A stretch of 64,000 bases of DNA, from the NCBI GenBank assembly GCA_022600195.1, contig JAHZKX010000041.1, positions 106,400 to 170,399 of the forward strand, read 5' to 3'. The first letter of the stretch is position 1. Each line of letters begins with the position of its first letter. Source of the stretch: Planctomycetota bacterium. GTDB lineage: Bacteria > Planctomycetota > Planctomycetia > Planctomycetales > Planctomycetaceae. The position numbers and the translations under genes are program-made. Below, one piece after another: positions 1-9,174 of the stretch. The notes beneath the pieces are model-generated. The model did not search any database, was not told where the DNA came from, and saw only the letters and a list, made by a program, of their open reading frames with translations.

Positions 1-125
1 TCTCGTGAGATTGGCTGGCTGGGAACTTTTTTACAAAAGTACAAATAGTCAACCATAAACCGACGACTCGATTTCAGCTTGAATCTTTGCCCACGTTTAC
101 GAGATGGGGGTTTATGACTACTCAT
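1..125 (-). CDS. Partial CDS, N-terminus of unknown protein
   Basis: An open frame starts at ATG 125-123 on the minus strand and runs off the left edge, giving 41 residues that begin MSSHKPPSRKRGQRFKLKSS. The start is supported by a GAGG Shine-Dalgarno-like sequence about 5 bases upstream. The visible part is very basic (many Lys/Arg), followed by an aromatic stretch (VDYLYFCKKV). That is too little to assign a family, so no function is claimed. It is divergent from the gene starting near 419, so positions 126-418 should hold promoters for both. Confidence 0.55.
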   Translation of the reverse strand, partial: MSSHKPPSRKRGQRFKLKSSRRFMVDYLYFCKKVPSQPISR

Positions 126-418
126 ACTACCTCTATACCAGCCGCAAAAATTAGAAAATTGATCACAGAGATGTGCAACCTATTCATAATACAGTTGTGC
201 AAACACCTTTGGCCACAAAAAAAGAGCACACTGTGAAATGTTTCCTCAGTAATGATCAATTTGATGTATTGTCATTGCTCTAGCCCCATGTCAAACCATT
301 ATTTAGGGTCAGCCACTGGATTAGTGATTTTGTTTGAACATCATTCATGTTAGAATCGTTTCAACGAATATTATCTTTACGTCTCCCATAGAAAATCGAT
401 CCTGGTGAATGGTTCAGA
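126..418. other. Divergent intergenic region
   Basis: About 290 bases between the partial minus-strand gene and the plus-strand secreted protein. It is AT-rich, as expected for back-to-back promoters. No RNA gene, repeat or convincing promoter hexamer pair was recognised. Confidence 0.4.
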
Positions 419-1369
419 ATGCTTTTAAAATTGAACAAGTCTCTCTTTCTTCTGTTTTGCTGGTCTTCTCCGACATATTTATCTCTTCCGCTTCTCTTCA
501 GCGATACTCCACTCTCCGGGAATGCGGTCATCCGTCGTCAGACTGGCAAGTCGGAAATCGTCATCAAGACGACCAACCGACTGGCAGGTGCAATTGACTC
601 ACTGACCTGGAATGGAAAAGAATTCATAAACAGTTTCGATCATGGTCGACAATTACAATCCGCCGCCAGCTTCGACTTCCGTTCGACTGATCCCTACTGG
701 GCAGAACGCTATAATCCGACTGAAGCCGGATCCCGCTCAGATGGAGCAGGAAAAACCTCGTCCAGCAAACTCATTTCACTTCGTGCGCAGGGAGCGGAAC
801 TGCAAACAACAACCCGCATGGCATTCTGGCTCGCACCGGGACAGAAATCTTCTGGCAGACTGGCCCTCAATGACAAGCCCCTGTCCAACCATCTCATCAG
901 CAAACGAGTTCGCATCGGTTATAAAAAACTCGATAACGTTATTGATTATCAGGTAACCTTCACTGTCCCCAAAAACGAACAGCATGCTTATGCCCAGTTC
1001 GAAGCTCTCACCGGCTACATGCCCGAAGACTTCGAGATATTCTGGGCGTTTCATCCAGCAACTGGCAAACTTGAGCCACTCAGCGACGGTCCGGGGGAGC
1101 AGAAATTTCCCGTCGTCCTGAGTACAAAAGACGGTCAATACGCGATGGGAATTTTTTCTCCGGATCAACCATCAAAAGGTTATGAACATGCCGGCTACGG
1201 CCGCTTCCGCTTCAAAGCAGCCAAAGTCGTCAAATGGAATTGCGCCTTTCGCGTTCGTAACAGGCAGGGAATAAAACCAGGCGAATATTCCTTTCGCATG
1301 TTCGTCGCTGTTGGTACTCGTGAAGACGTCAGACGTGCTCTCGCTTCACTTGTCAGAGAAAAATCATGA
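419..1369 (+). CDS. Secreted protein of unknown function
   Basis: A 316-residue protein starting MLLKLNKSLFLLFCW, with a hydrophobic N-terminal signal-like segment (about residues 8-28). The rest is soluble and rich in beta-strand-like alternation (for example SEIVIKTTNRLAGAIDSLTWNGKEF), with no membrane segment or recognised catalytic motif. It resembles beta-sandwich proteins found near carbohydrate enzymes, but that is an impression only. Codon use and the lack of stops support a real gene. A long antisense frame over 776-1168 is treated as a shadow. It stands alone, with no operon partner. Confidence 0.7.
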   Translation: MLLKLNKSLFLLFCWSSPTYLSLPLLFSDTPLSGNAVIRRQTGKSEIVIKTTNRLAGAIDSLTWNGKEFINSFDHGRQLQSAASFDFRSTDPYWAERYNPTEAGSRSDGAGKTSSSKLISLRAQGAELQTTTRMAFWLAPGQKSSGRLALNDKPLSNHLISKRVRIGYKKLDNVIDYQVTFTVPKNEQHAYAQFEALTGYMPEDFEIFWAFHPATGKLEPLSDGPGEQKFPVVLSTKDGQYAMGIFSPDQPSKGYEHAGYGRFRFKAAKVVKWNCAFRVRNRQGIKPGEYSFRMFVAVGTREDVRRALASLVREKS

Positions 1370-1708
1370 AAGCGTAAACTGGAGAAAGAAGACAAGTACC
1401 TTACAGTATGTGAGTTTCGGCCTCTCCGGATGCGTCCCGATTGTCAAACACTGTGTTTTCACTCGACATGCTTCATCAAAATAATATCTCAAGACCACTT
1501 ACCCTACATGCTCTGCTTCGAAATAAGTAAGCCGGCCTGTCCTAACTGCCGAAACGGGATTTCAATCAATTGATGGTAGATGACACATCTCGCAACAATC
1601 TGCTTGAGAATACTTGATTCATCCCAGATCATAGGGATGATATAGATAGCGAATGTAGCATCTTCTAGTATCGCATCTTGTTTTGAATTAGAGATTGAGA
1701 GTCATATC
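1370..1708. other. Intergenic region, nothing recognised
   Basis: About 340 bases between two plus-strand genes. No ORF with coding character, RNA gene or clear hairpin was found. The last 25 bases include a purine-rich GAGATTGAGAG that can serve as ribosome-binding site for the start at 1709. Confidence 0.4.
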
Positions 1709-2827
1709 ATGAAATATCAGTGGCGTGTTTATCCAAAAATCTTCATCCTGTTGTTGATTTGCCTTTACGTGGCAAGACTCGCACAGGCACAGTCCGTCAC
1801 CCCAGCTGACCTGGAAACAGTCGTTGATACCATCGCAAAAAAGTCCATCGAAAAACAGTCCGCTGTCGGCTTGAGCATCGGAATGGCCCTGGGTGATCAA
1901 ATCGTACTGGCCAAAGGATATGGCACAGCGGATCTGGAACTGGAAGTGCCCGCAACAGAACAAATGGTGTATCGCATTGGCTCCATCACCAAACAGTTTA
2001 CAGCAGCCGCGATTTTATTACTGGCCGAAGAGGGAAAGCTCAAACTGGATGACCCGCTCACCATGTATCTTCCAGATTACCCTACACAATCAAAGGTTGT
2101 AACACTCCGACAACTCTTGCAACACACTTCAGGAATCATTAATTTCACAAGCCTGCCCACTCATCGACGACTATTGGCTCAGAATGTCACGCATGCAGAT
2201 ATTCTGAATCGTTTCAAAGATAAACCCTTTAATTTTGAACCAGGCACGAAATTTCAATATTGCAACTCAGGGTATTATCTGTTGGGAATGGTCATTGAAA
2301 ATATATCTGAACTTTCATATGAAGAGTTCATACAAAAACGGATTTTTAATCCGTTAAAAATGAATACGACCTATTACGATAAAGCCAGTCGCATCATTCC
2401 GCACAGAGCCAGCGGCTATTCTCGCTGGGGAGACAAATTTCGGAATGCCGGTTATGTCAATATGAAGCAGCCCTTTGCTGCGGGTGCGATGGCTTCCACA
2501 GTTTCCGACCTCATTCTCTGGCAGCGTGGCTTAGTCAACAACAGTCTGCTCAGACCTGACTCGTATAAGCTGATGACCACACCCGGAAAACTCTCGAACG
2601 GCAAATTCACCAGCTATGGCCTGGGTGCGTTCTTGCGAAAAATCAACAACAAACAAACCATAGGTCACGGCGGCGGCATTATCGGTTTTCAGTCAGATCT
2701 GATTTATTACCCGGAACTGGATTGTACGATTGTCGTGCTGGCCAATTGTGAGAACACAAATCCAGCCCGCATTTCCAGACAAATCGCGACATATTTGATC
2801 AAATCAAAAACAGAAACCACCAAATAA
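1709..2827 (+). CDS. Secreted serine hydrolase, beta-lactamase (class C/PBP4*-like) family
   Basis: A 372-residue protein with an N-terminal signal peptide (hydrophobic IFILLLICLYVARLAQA, probable cleavage after AQA near residue 27). The three active-site elements of the family are visible: S92-I-T-K95 (SxxK nucleophile/base), Y184-C-N186 (YxN) and H320-G-G (replacing KTG). The Tyr-led second motif and HxG third motif fit the esterase/D-aminopeptidase-like branch (Pfam Beta-lactamase, PF00144) better than a true antibiotic beta-lactamase. It probably acts in the periplasm; the substrate cannot be told. It is convergent with pckA, 20 bases between the stops. An A/G-rich ribosome-binding site precedes the ATG. 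Confidence 0.9.
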   Translation: MKYQWRVYPKIFILLLICLYVARLAQAQSVTPADLETVVDTIAKKSIEKQSAVGLSIGMALGDQIVLAKGYGTADLELEVPATEQMVYRIGSITKQFTAAAILLLAEEGKLKLDDPLTMYLPDYPTQSKVVTLRQLLQHTSGIINFTSLPTHRRLLAQNVTHADILNRFKDKPFNFEPGTKFQYCNSGYYLLGMVIENISELSYEEFIQKRIFNPLKMNTTYYDKASRIIPHRASGYSRWGDKFRNAGYVNMKQPFAAGAMASTVSDLILWQRGLVNNSLLRPDSYKLMTTPGKLSNGKFTSYGLGAFLRKINNKQTIGHGGGIIGFQSDLIYYPELDCTIVVLANCENTNPARISRQIATYLIKSKTETTK

Positions 2828-2847
2828 ACATCGCTGGCTTCAACAAA

Positions 2848-4434
2848 TCATACCCTGGGTGCTGCCTTGAGAACTTCTGCGGACACACCCGATGCGTATT
2901 TCATGAAGTTTTCGTTGAAGGCTGTTGCCAGCTTGACCGCGGTTGCTTTGTAGGCACTCTGATCGGCCCAGGAATGATGAGGAACCAACATTTTATCATC
3001 CACATTCGGACACTTCGTGATGGTTGCCGTTCCAAAAATGGGATCGATCTCGGTCGGAGCGTCATTGAGCGTACCAGAATGAATGGCATCAATAATCGCC
3101 CGAGTGTGTTTCAGACTGATACGACTACCAACACCATACGCACCACCATTCCAACCCGTGTTGACCAGCCAGACATTCGCATTGGTTTGCCTGATTTTCT
3201 CCGCTAATAAGTCGGCGTATTTCCCCGGATGCCACACGAGAAATGGACCGCCAAAACAGGGTGAAAATGTCGCTTCCGGCTCATTCACACCGACTTCCGT
3301 CCCCGCAACCTTCGCGGTGTAACCACTGATGAAATGATACATGGCCTGCTCGGGCGTCAGCTTACTCACCGGAGGCAACACACCAAACGCATCACAGGTC
3401 AGAAAAATGACATCAGTAGGATGATCAGCCACACACGGAATTTTGGCACTTGGCATATATTCAATCGGATAGGCGCCGCGTGTGTTTTGGGTCAGGCTGG
3501 TATCATCAAAATCCACATGGTGATGTGCTTCATCATACACAACGTTTTCCAGCACTGATCCATAGCGCAATGCCTGAAAGATTTCGGGTTCATTTTCGCG
3601 CGATAGATAAATCGCTTTGGCGTAACATCCCCCTTCAATATTAAAGATGCCTGAATCCGTCCAGCAATGCTCATCATCACCAATCAGATATCGCTTGGGG
3701 TCGGCAGAAAGTGTCGTCTTACCTGTTCCTGAAAGACCGAACAACACCGAAGAGCGCCCCGTCTCGCGGTCGGCAGTTGCCGAACAGTGCATCGAAAGAA
3801 TTCCCTGTTTGGGCATCAGGTAATTCATCACTGTGAAAATACCCTTTTTCATTTCTCCCGCATATTCAGTTCCGAGAATGACGATTTCACCATCTTCAAT
3901 ACTTAAATCCACACTCGTTTTAGAGGTCATTCCCGTTGTGAATCGATTCGCCGGAAAGGTACCTGCATTGTAGATCACATAATCGGGCTTGCCAAAATCT
4001 TTTAGTTGTTCCTGAGTCGGACGAATGAGCATGTTATGCATAAACAAAGCATGGTAAGGCCGAGAACAGATCACGCGCACTTTTATCTGGTGCTCAGGAT
4101 CCCAGCCAGCGAAAGCATCAATCACATACAGATGCGGGCAGATATTCAGATAATCGGTGGCCCGTTCACGGTTACAGTAGAAAGCATGCTGATCTAAGGG
4201 ATAATTCACATCGCCCCACCAGATATCATCAGCGGACTTCTTGTGTTTGACGACCCGTTTGTCTTTAGGAGAACGGCCCGTTTTTTCACCCGAATAGGCA
4301 ATCAAAGCACCCGTATCTGAAATTGAAGCCCCCGGTTCAAAGCGAATTGCTTCCTCATATAACATGGATGGATCGGGATTCCGCATCACCCATTCCACGT
4401 TGATGCCATGCTCCGAAAGATCAAACGACTCCAT
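2848..4434 (-). CDS. pckA: Phosphoenolpyruvate carboxykinase (ATP)
   Basis: A 528-residue protein matching the ATP-dependent PEPCK family in length and motifs. It catalyses oxaloacetate + ATP to PEP + CO2 + ADP, the first committed step of gluconeogenesis, in the cytosol. Visible landmarks are the N-terminal YSGEKTGRSPKDKR substrate-binding segment (residues 47-60), the kinase-1a P-loop GLSGTGKTTLSADP (233-246) with Lys239, the kinase-2 acidic motif LIGDDEHCW (250-258), and the FGGPF region near residue 395. The start ATG is preceded by GGAG at 8 bases on the minus strand. It is monocistronic, 160 bases upstream of the oleD stop. No oddity seen. Confidence 0.97.
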   Translation of the reverse strand: MESFDLSEHGINVEWVMRNPDPSMLYEEAIRFEPGASISDTGALIAYSGEKTGRSPKDKRVVKHKKSADDIWWGDVNYPLDQHAFYCNRERATDYLNICPHLYVIDAFAGWDPEHQIKVRVICSRPYHALFMHNMLIRPTQEQLKDFGKPDYVIYNAGTFPANRFTTGMTSKTSVDLSIEDGEIVILGTEYAGEMKKGIFTVMNYLMPKQGILSMHCSATADRETGRSSVLFGLSGTGKTTLSADPKRYLIGDDEHCWTDSGIFNIEGGCYAKAIYLSRENEPEIFQALRYGSVLENVVYDEAHHHVDFDDTSLTQNTRGAYPIEYMPSAKIPCVADHPTDVIFLTCDAFGVLPPVSKLTPEQAMYHFISGYTAKVAGTEVGVNEPEATFSPCFGGPFLVWHPGKYADLLAEKIRQTNANVWLVNTGWNGGAYGVGSRISLKHTRAIIDAIHSGTLNDAPTEIDPIFGTATITKCPNVDDKMLVPHHSWADQSAYKATAVKLATAFNENFMKYASGVSAEVLKAAPRV

Positions 4435-4594
4435 TACTTCACTCCGTTCAAATTAATTATTTAGTTAGATTCTTACTCTTCCCTGCGAGACTGAAGAATA
4501 TCCTCTTCAACAGAAAGGGCTGGCGTCAGTGTAATCTCTCTCCTAAGTTTCCCCAAGAGAGATTCACACCTTTGAGTCCTATTTCATCAAAGCA

Positions 4595-5599
4595 TCAGGA
4601 ACCTGTAGCCAATCGTTTCAGTTCAGGCTGCATACGCCGCATGGCCTCTTCAAAGTTGACGCTGGGTTGATAGCCAAAATCATGACGGGCACGGCTGATA
4701 TCATAATAGTGTGAACTACTGAGCTGTGATGCCAGAAATTGAGTCATAGGCGGCTCACCTGAAAGAGGCAGTACTCGATAAATAAATTCCAAGACAGACC
4801 CAACCCGTTTGGCAGATTTTACAGAAATCCGCTTACGGACCGGCGACAAACCAGCCGTCGTCAACAGTTGATTGATCCATTCCCACAACAGAACAGGCTC
4901 AGGCTCATTGATAAAATACGCCTGCCCTCCCACCGGAGAATCATAAAACAAGCGGGATGCAACCTGTAAATGCGCTGCAGCTGTATTCTCGACATAACTC
5001 ATCGATACCAGATTGGTCCCATCACCCACCTGTCTCAAGCGACCGGATTGGGCACGTTGGATTAATCTGGGAATCAAATGATTGTCGCGAGGCCCCCAGA
5101 TTAAGTGAGGTCGTAATGCGACCGTTGCGAATCCGTCTGTACCATTGGCAGCCAACACTGCTTTTTCCGCCAGCATTTTTGTATGCGGATAGTGGCAAAG
5201 ATAATGATCGCTATACGGTAAATTTTCATTCGCATTCTTATGTTCAGATCCATCATAAACAACACTTGGCGAACTCGTGTAAACAAGTCTGCTGACCCCC
5301 TGCGATTGACAGGCTTCGAGAATATTCAACGTGCCCTGTGTATTGATGCTGTAAAAATAATCCCAAGACCCCCAGATACCGGAAACCGCTGCCGTATGAT
5401 ACACTGTGTCGATACCATCGCAGGCGCGCTGGACTGCAGAGGCATCACGGAGATCCCCCTGCACGGTTTCCACATTCAATTCTTTGAGACGCGGGTACTC
5501 TCCTCGACAGAAAACGCGAACCGACTCTCCCGCTTCCACTAGCTGTTCCACAATATAAAGACCAAGGAAGCCTCCCCCCCCGGTCACAAGTACGTTCAT
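4595..5599 (-). CDS. oleD: NAD(P)-dependent 2-alkyl-3-oxoalkanoate reductase, OleD-like
   Basis: A 334-residue extended short-chain dehydrogenase. The Rossmann motif TGGGGFLG is at residues 6-13 and the catalytic YxxxK is YPHTK (about residue 136), with a Ser about 25 residues upstream ([11 protein letters not shown]). This is the 3-beta-HSD/epimerase subgroup. In olefin biosynthesis OleD reduces the 2-alkyl-3-ketoacid made by OleA to the beta-hydroxy acid. Assignment as OleD rather than a generic epimerase rests on its 4-base ATGA overlap with the oleC-like gene upstream, which is the classical pairing. No oleA or oleB is present in this window, so they must lie elsewhere or be missing. Confidence 0.85.
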   Translation of the reverse strand: MNVLVTGGGGFLGLYIVEQLVEAGESVRVFCRGEYPRLKELNVETVQGDLRDASAVQRACDGIDTVYHTAAVSGIWGSWDYFYSINTQGTLNILEACQSQGVSRLVYTSSPSVVYDGSEHKNANENLPYSDHYLCHYPHTKMLAEKAVLAANGTDGFATVALRPHLIWGPRDNHLIPRLIQRAQSGRLRQVGDGTNLVSMSYVENTAAAHLQVASRLFYDSPVGGQAYFINEPEPVLLWEWINQLLTTAGLSPVRKRISVKSAKRVGSVLEFIYRVLPLSGEPPMTQFLASQLSSSHYYDISRARHDFGYQPSVNFEEAMRRMQPELKRLATGS

Positions 5600-7257
5600 C
5601 GGATTTTTTTCTCTGCCCAGGGGGTCAGTTTTTCACGAAAGATTTTTACGTTGTGCCGTATATCGACGGGTAATGAGCGGTGAAACAAAATTGTTTCAAT
5701 CGACTCGGTTAAGGGATTTGCCTGACCCAATTCCAAAAGTTCCTGCGTGAATCGCTCGCGGGCTGTTTGGTTTAGGGGAAAGTCCCCCTGCTCTGGTTCA
5801 ACAATGATCACCGGTTTCCGAGTTGGTAAAGCACCAACCCCAACCAGCGCACACCGATAAACGCGAGGATGCTGATTGAAAATCGCCTCGCAACAAACTG
5901 TGAACATCCGCCCTTCTGATGTCTCCACAATATGAGATTTTCGTCCACAGAACCAGAGTTTCCCCGCGGCATCGCGATATCCAACGTCTCCCATGCGATG
6001 CCAGAATTGTTCTCCATCCGGTATTTTCGCCAGTGCTGTTGCCTCGGGTCGCTGAAAATATTCGCGAGTCGCCATCGGCCCTTGCACGATGATTTCCCCG
6101 ATTTCACCCGCCGGTAATTCTCGAACCTGTTCAAACGCAGTGATCGGTTCATGATGAATCTCAATAATTTTGAACTGCACTCCCGGAAAGGGTGTGCCCA
6201 CACAGGTGCCGGCTCCACCCTGAGTTTGTACCGCTGTTTCTTCAATCACTTCTCGTCCACTGATCGAAGCCACCGGCAGCGACTCGGTCGCTCCATAGGG
6301 AGTATGGATATCAGTTTCCGGATTCATAAAAGTCTTTCGCATACGTTCAATAACATGTACGGGCACCGGAGCACCTGCTGAAAGAATTCGTTTCAAAGAA
6401 GGCAGTTTAATCTGATGCTGTTCGCAATAGCGCCCAATCTGATTCCACATCGCCGGGGATCCAAACGCCTGTGTGACCCCCTGATCATTGATTTGTCTGA
6501 TAATTTTGGCAGGCTCAACGTGCGCCGGTCTGGTCGGGTTCATATCGGGAACAACCGTAGTAACACCCATCGCCGAATTAAACAACGCAAACAGGGGAAA
6601 GCCAGGCAAATCGACTTCTCCCGGTTGAATTTGATAATAATCGCGCAGAAGATCAACTTGTGACCAGAACATTCCATGTTCGTAAGCAACACCCTTGGGA
6701 GGCCCCGTACTGCCACTGGTAAATATGATAGCAGCAGGATCGGTTCCGGTCCGCTGGATCATTTCCAACGGTTCCCAGTCACCACCTCGCAACCAGTCAT
6801 AATCAATACCGGACGTCAGCACCGGTTTTCCCACAGTCACATTCAAACGGGCTTTGGGAAATGTTCGCTGTTTAAATTTGCGAATTACCTGTGCTAAGGG
6901 AATCGCCACAAAGCCTTCCGGCTCGACTTCTGACAAACAGCGAATGATATTTTTCCCACCCATCCCCGGATCAATTAAAATGATCACAGCGCCCGCTTTG
7001 AATAACGCAAACGTCAAAGCGATAAATTCCAGGCCGGGACGCACCATCAATGCCATTCTCGTACCTGGCTGCACGCCCAGCTGAATCAAACCGCGGGCCA
7101 GTCGATCACTCTCCTGATCAAGTTGCCGAAACGTCAAACTACTGTAGGTATACCGTTTCTGTTTGTCTTTTCCTGCAGGAAAGACAACCGCTTTTTGAAA
7201 GGGATAGTCGAGAGCCGACTGACGAAGACGATCGGCTATATTACGTTGAATAGACAT
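5596..7257 (-). CDS. oleC: AMP-forming ligase, OleC-like (olefin beta-lactone synthetase family)
   Basis: A 553-residue ANL-superfamily enzyme. The AMP/P-loop motif [10 protein letters not shown] is at residues 180-189, and further family signatures include PYGATESLP and a late [17 protein letters not shown] hinge region. The segment following the P-loop ([17 protein letters not shown] and [11 protein letters not shown]) is characteristic of OleC proteins, which activate beta-hydroxy acids with ATP and close them to beta-lactones, later decarboxylated to alkenes by OleB. It overlaps oleD by 4 bases, so the two are translationally coupled. The fhcC-like gene ends 40 bases upstream and could share the transcript. 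No membrane segment. Confidence 0.9.
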   Translation of the reverse strand: MSIQRNIADRLRQSALDYPFQKAVVFPAGKDKQKRYTYSSLTFRQLDQESDRLARGLIQLGVQPGTRMALMVRPGLEFIALTFALFKAGAVIILIDPGMGGKNIIRCLSEVEPEGFVAIPLAQVIRKFKQRTFPKARLNVTVGKPVLTSGIDYDWLRGGDWEPLEMIQRTGTDPAAIIFTSGSTGPPKGVAYEHGMFWSQVDLLRDYYQIQPGEVDLPGFPLFALFNSAMGVTTVVPDMNPTRPAHVEPAKIIRQINDQGVTQAFGSPAMWNQIGRYCEQHQIKLPSLKRILSAGAPVPVHVIERMRKTFMNPETDIHTPYGATESLPVASISGREVIEETAVQTQGGAGTCVGTPFPGVQFKIIEIHHEPITAFEQVRELPAGEIGEIIVQGPMATREYFQRPEATALAKIPDGEQFWHRMGDVGYRDAAGKLWFCGRKSHIVETSEGRMFTVCCEAIFNQHPRVYRCALVGVGALPTRKPVIIVEPEQGDFPLNQTARERFTQELLELGQANPLTESIETILFHRSLPVDIRHNVKIFREKLTPWAEKKIR

Positions 7258-7297
7258 GGACTTAAGGAACGCCCGGTGTTACCAGAGGAGGCGAGCT

Positions 7298-8119
7298 TCA
7301 CTGACGAACCAGAATTTCCCCCTTACCGAATGCCAGAAAATCTCCGCAGTATCGTCGATAATCACTTTCGAAACAATCATCGGAGACGGGAAAACCAGAT
7401 GCGATTAATTCTCTTAAAAAAAAGGAAAGCCACGTCGGTCTGTACAAACACGAATATTGAAAGGTTGGCAGAAGCTCCAACTCGTTTGACTCACCAAACA
7501 GACCAATGGTTCCGCGCCGCATGCCGGCACCCAGCTGCTTGCCGATTTTCCCAAATGAAAATATAGAACCTGCGATCATATCAAAACCGATCGCATCACC
7601 TGAAGTACCACCGATGGCGATCGTGCCCCTCCGCATGCGGTGCCCCGCTTCATTACCTGCATTCCCATGTATCAAAATGGTACCACCATTCATACCCCGC
7701 TTACTTCCCGGATAGGCTGACCCCACCAGATCACCGGCGTTGCCTTTGATACAAATCGTGCCCCCCTTCATCTCGGTCGCAATCCAGTCTGAGACATCAC
7801 CCTCCACCAGAATCTCGCCACCCGACATCTCTGCACCAAGGTGCATTCCGGCGTTACCTTCCACTCGAACCCGCCCTGTCGTCAACCCTGCGCCGATATA
7901 CTTCACACGGGAACAATCACCCGACCAGACAATGAGATCTTCGTCACGGGAAGTCTGCTGCACATCAAAAAAATCGGTAACCGCTAATTGACGATTGCCA
8001 TGCAACACCGGAATCGAACGTATTTTGTCGGTCGACTGCTGACTCACCGATTCATGATTCACTAAATTCACTTCTAGAGGAATCGTGAGTGTCTGCTTAA
8101 GAGTCAGCGTAAGGGCCAT
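7298..8119 (-). CDS. fhcC: Formylmethanofuran dehydrogenase subunit C-like protein (FhcC/FmdC)
   Basis: A 273-residue protein whose middle (about residues 75-205) is a run of Gly-rich strands of the type G-x2-G-x3-G: GNAGMHLGAEMSGGEILVEGDVSD, KGNAGDLVGSAYPGSKRGMNGG and following. This right-handed beta-helix repeat is the signature of FwdC/FmdC and of GltB C-terminal domains. In planctomycetes and methylotrophs FhcC belongs to the formyltransferase/hydrolase complex of tetrahydromethanopterin-linked C1 metabolism. FhcA, B and D are not beside it here. It is separated by 17 bases from the Gly/Tyr-rich gene upstream and by 40 bases from oleC downstream, so one minus-strand transcript is possible. 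Confidence 0.8.
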   Translation of the reverse strand: MALTLTLKQTLTIPLEVNLVNHESVSQQSTDKIRSIPVLHGNRQLAVTDFFDVQQTSRDEDLIVWSGDCSRVKYIGAGLTTGRVRVEGNAGMHLGAEMSGGEILVEGDVSDWIATEMKGGTICIKGNAGDLVGSAYPGSKRGMNGGTILIHGNAGNEAGHRMRRGTIAIGGTSGDAIGFDMIAGSIFSFGKIGKQLGAGMRRGTIGLFGESNELELLPTFQYSCLYRPTWLSFFLRELIASGFPVSDDCFESDYRRYCGDFLAFGKGEILVRQ

Positions 8120-8136
8120 TCAGGAAGCATTCTTTA

Positions 8137-8925
8137 TCAGCCAGTGACGGAAGTTTTTCCCATGTTGATCAGACCCTCAATGAATCCGCGTGCAGCCAGA
8201 TAGTCATTAGGAAGCATGTGACGAATCTGACCTCGGAGGAGATTTTTCATCGAGTTTGCTTCATCACTAATTTGCCGAGAAAGGCTGGAAGTCACACCAG
8301 TCGAATTTTTTAAGGAATAGAGCTCTTGTAACTTTTCACGAGACGCTTGAAACTCATTTCCCATCAGTGACTCAGGCCAGGAGATTTCTCCCGTTGCAGG
8401 ATTGAGCTGACTGGAATTCAATCTTTCGCTATCCTGTGAGGCAGACGCATTAAAATAAGGACTTAAACCCGATTCACGGCGCTTGCGATTGATCTCAGTT
8501 TGTCTTTCATTAGCGGCTTGCCTTGCAGCATCTTTGGCTTTGATAATTTCCTGCTGTTCGGCGATGGAGGCTCTTTGTGCTTTTTGGCGGGCAACATAAG
8601 TCTCAGCCATCTTCTTCTGGTTATCAAGCTGCTTACTTTGCGCCTCTTGATAATTGATCATCGCTTTTGAGCGATCGACCTGCGCCTTCCCCTGTGCACG
8701 AATATATCCAGCGCCACTATCATAATATCCGCCACCGTAATAGCCACCACCGTATCCACCCCATCGGTTACCGTAATAAACGGAAGGACTTAGTCCTCCG
8801 CCAAAATTATAAATGGTTCTTCTCGGGAAAAAGGGGCCTGCAGCCTCCAGGATGGGTCCGGCTGATATCAGGACCATTAAACATAATCCAGATAAGGTCA
8901 ATTTGCGCATGGCTGTATTCATCAC
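8137..8925 (-). CDS. Secreted Gly/Tyr-rich coiled-coil protein, unknown function
   Basis: A 262-residue protein. A signal peptide (about residues 6-28, ending near ILEAAG) is followed by a Gly/Tyr-rich patch (GGYGGGYYGGGYYDSG, about residues 55-72). A long charged helix (about 78-150) rich in Gln, Lys, Glu and Ala looks like a coiled coil. The C-terminal part holds helices ending LPNDYLAARGFIEGLINMGKT. No catalytic motif. Starts at MMNTAMRKL or the internal MRKLTL are both possible; the internal one gives the cleaner signal peptide. Proteins of this style are common in planctomycete envelopes; the role is unknown. Confidence 0.75.
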   Translation of the reverse strand: MMNTAMRKLTLSGLCLMVLISAGPILEAAGPFFPRRTIYNFGGGLSPSVYYGNRWGGYGGGYYGGGYYDSGAGYIRAQGKAQVDRSKAMINYQEAQSKQLDNQKKMAETYVARQKAQRASIAEQQEIIKAKDAARQAANERQTEINRKRRESGLSPYFNASASQDSERLNSSQLNPATGEISWPESLMGNEFQASREKLQELYSLKNSTGVTSSLSRQISDEANSMKNLLRGQIRHMLPNDYLAARGFIEGLINMGKTSVTG

Positions 8926-9174
8926 TCACCCCTGAACATAAACTAACAACGAGAAACCCACCACAATATGAACTTTTCAATTCATTCTTGAGGGCTTATC
9001 TTTTTTCCTGACGAAACTGATAAGAATTACTTGATTTTTGAACTCAGATCATGATATCTATAATAATACAGTTTAATGTTCTTCATCCAACTTCGCCAGT
9101 CTTTAATTCAAAAGGTAATACGATTTCTTTACCTTTAGGAAAAATTGGCATTCGAAATGTGATTAGCAGGATCA

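Noticed and set aside
776..1168. 130-codon antisense frame inside the secreted-protein gene
   Set aside because: It lies fully inside a better-supported gene and its composition reads as a shadow.
5808..6245. 145-codon frame on the same strand within oleC
   Set aside because: Alternate-frame shadow of a gene with clear ANL-family motifs.
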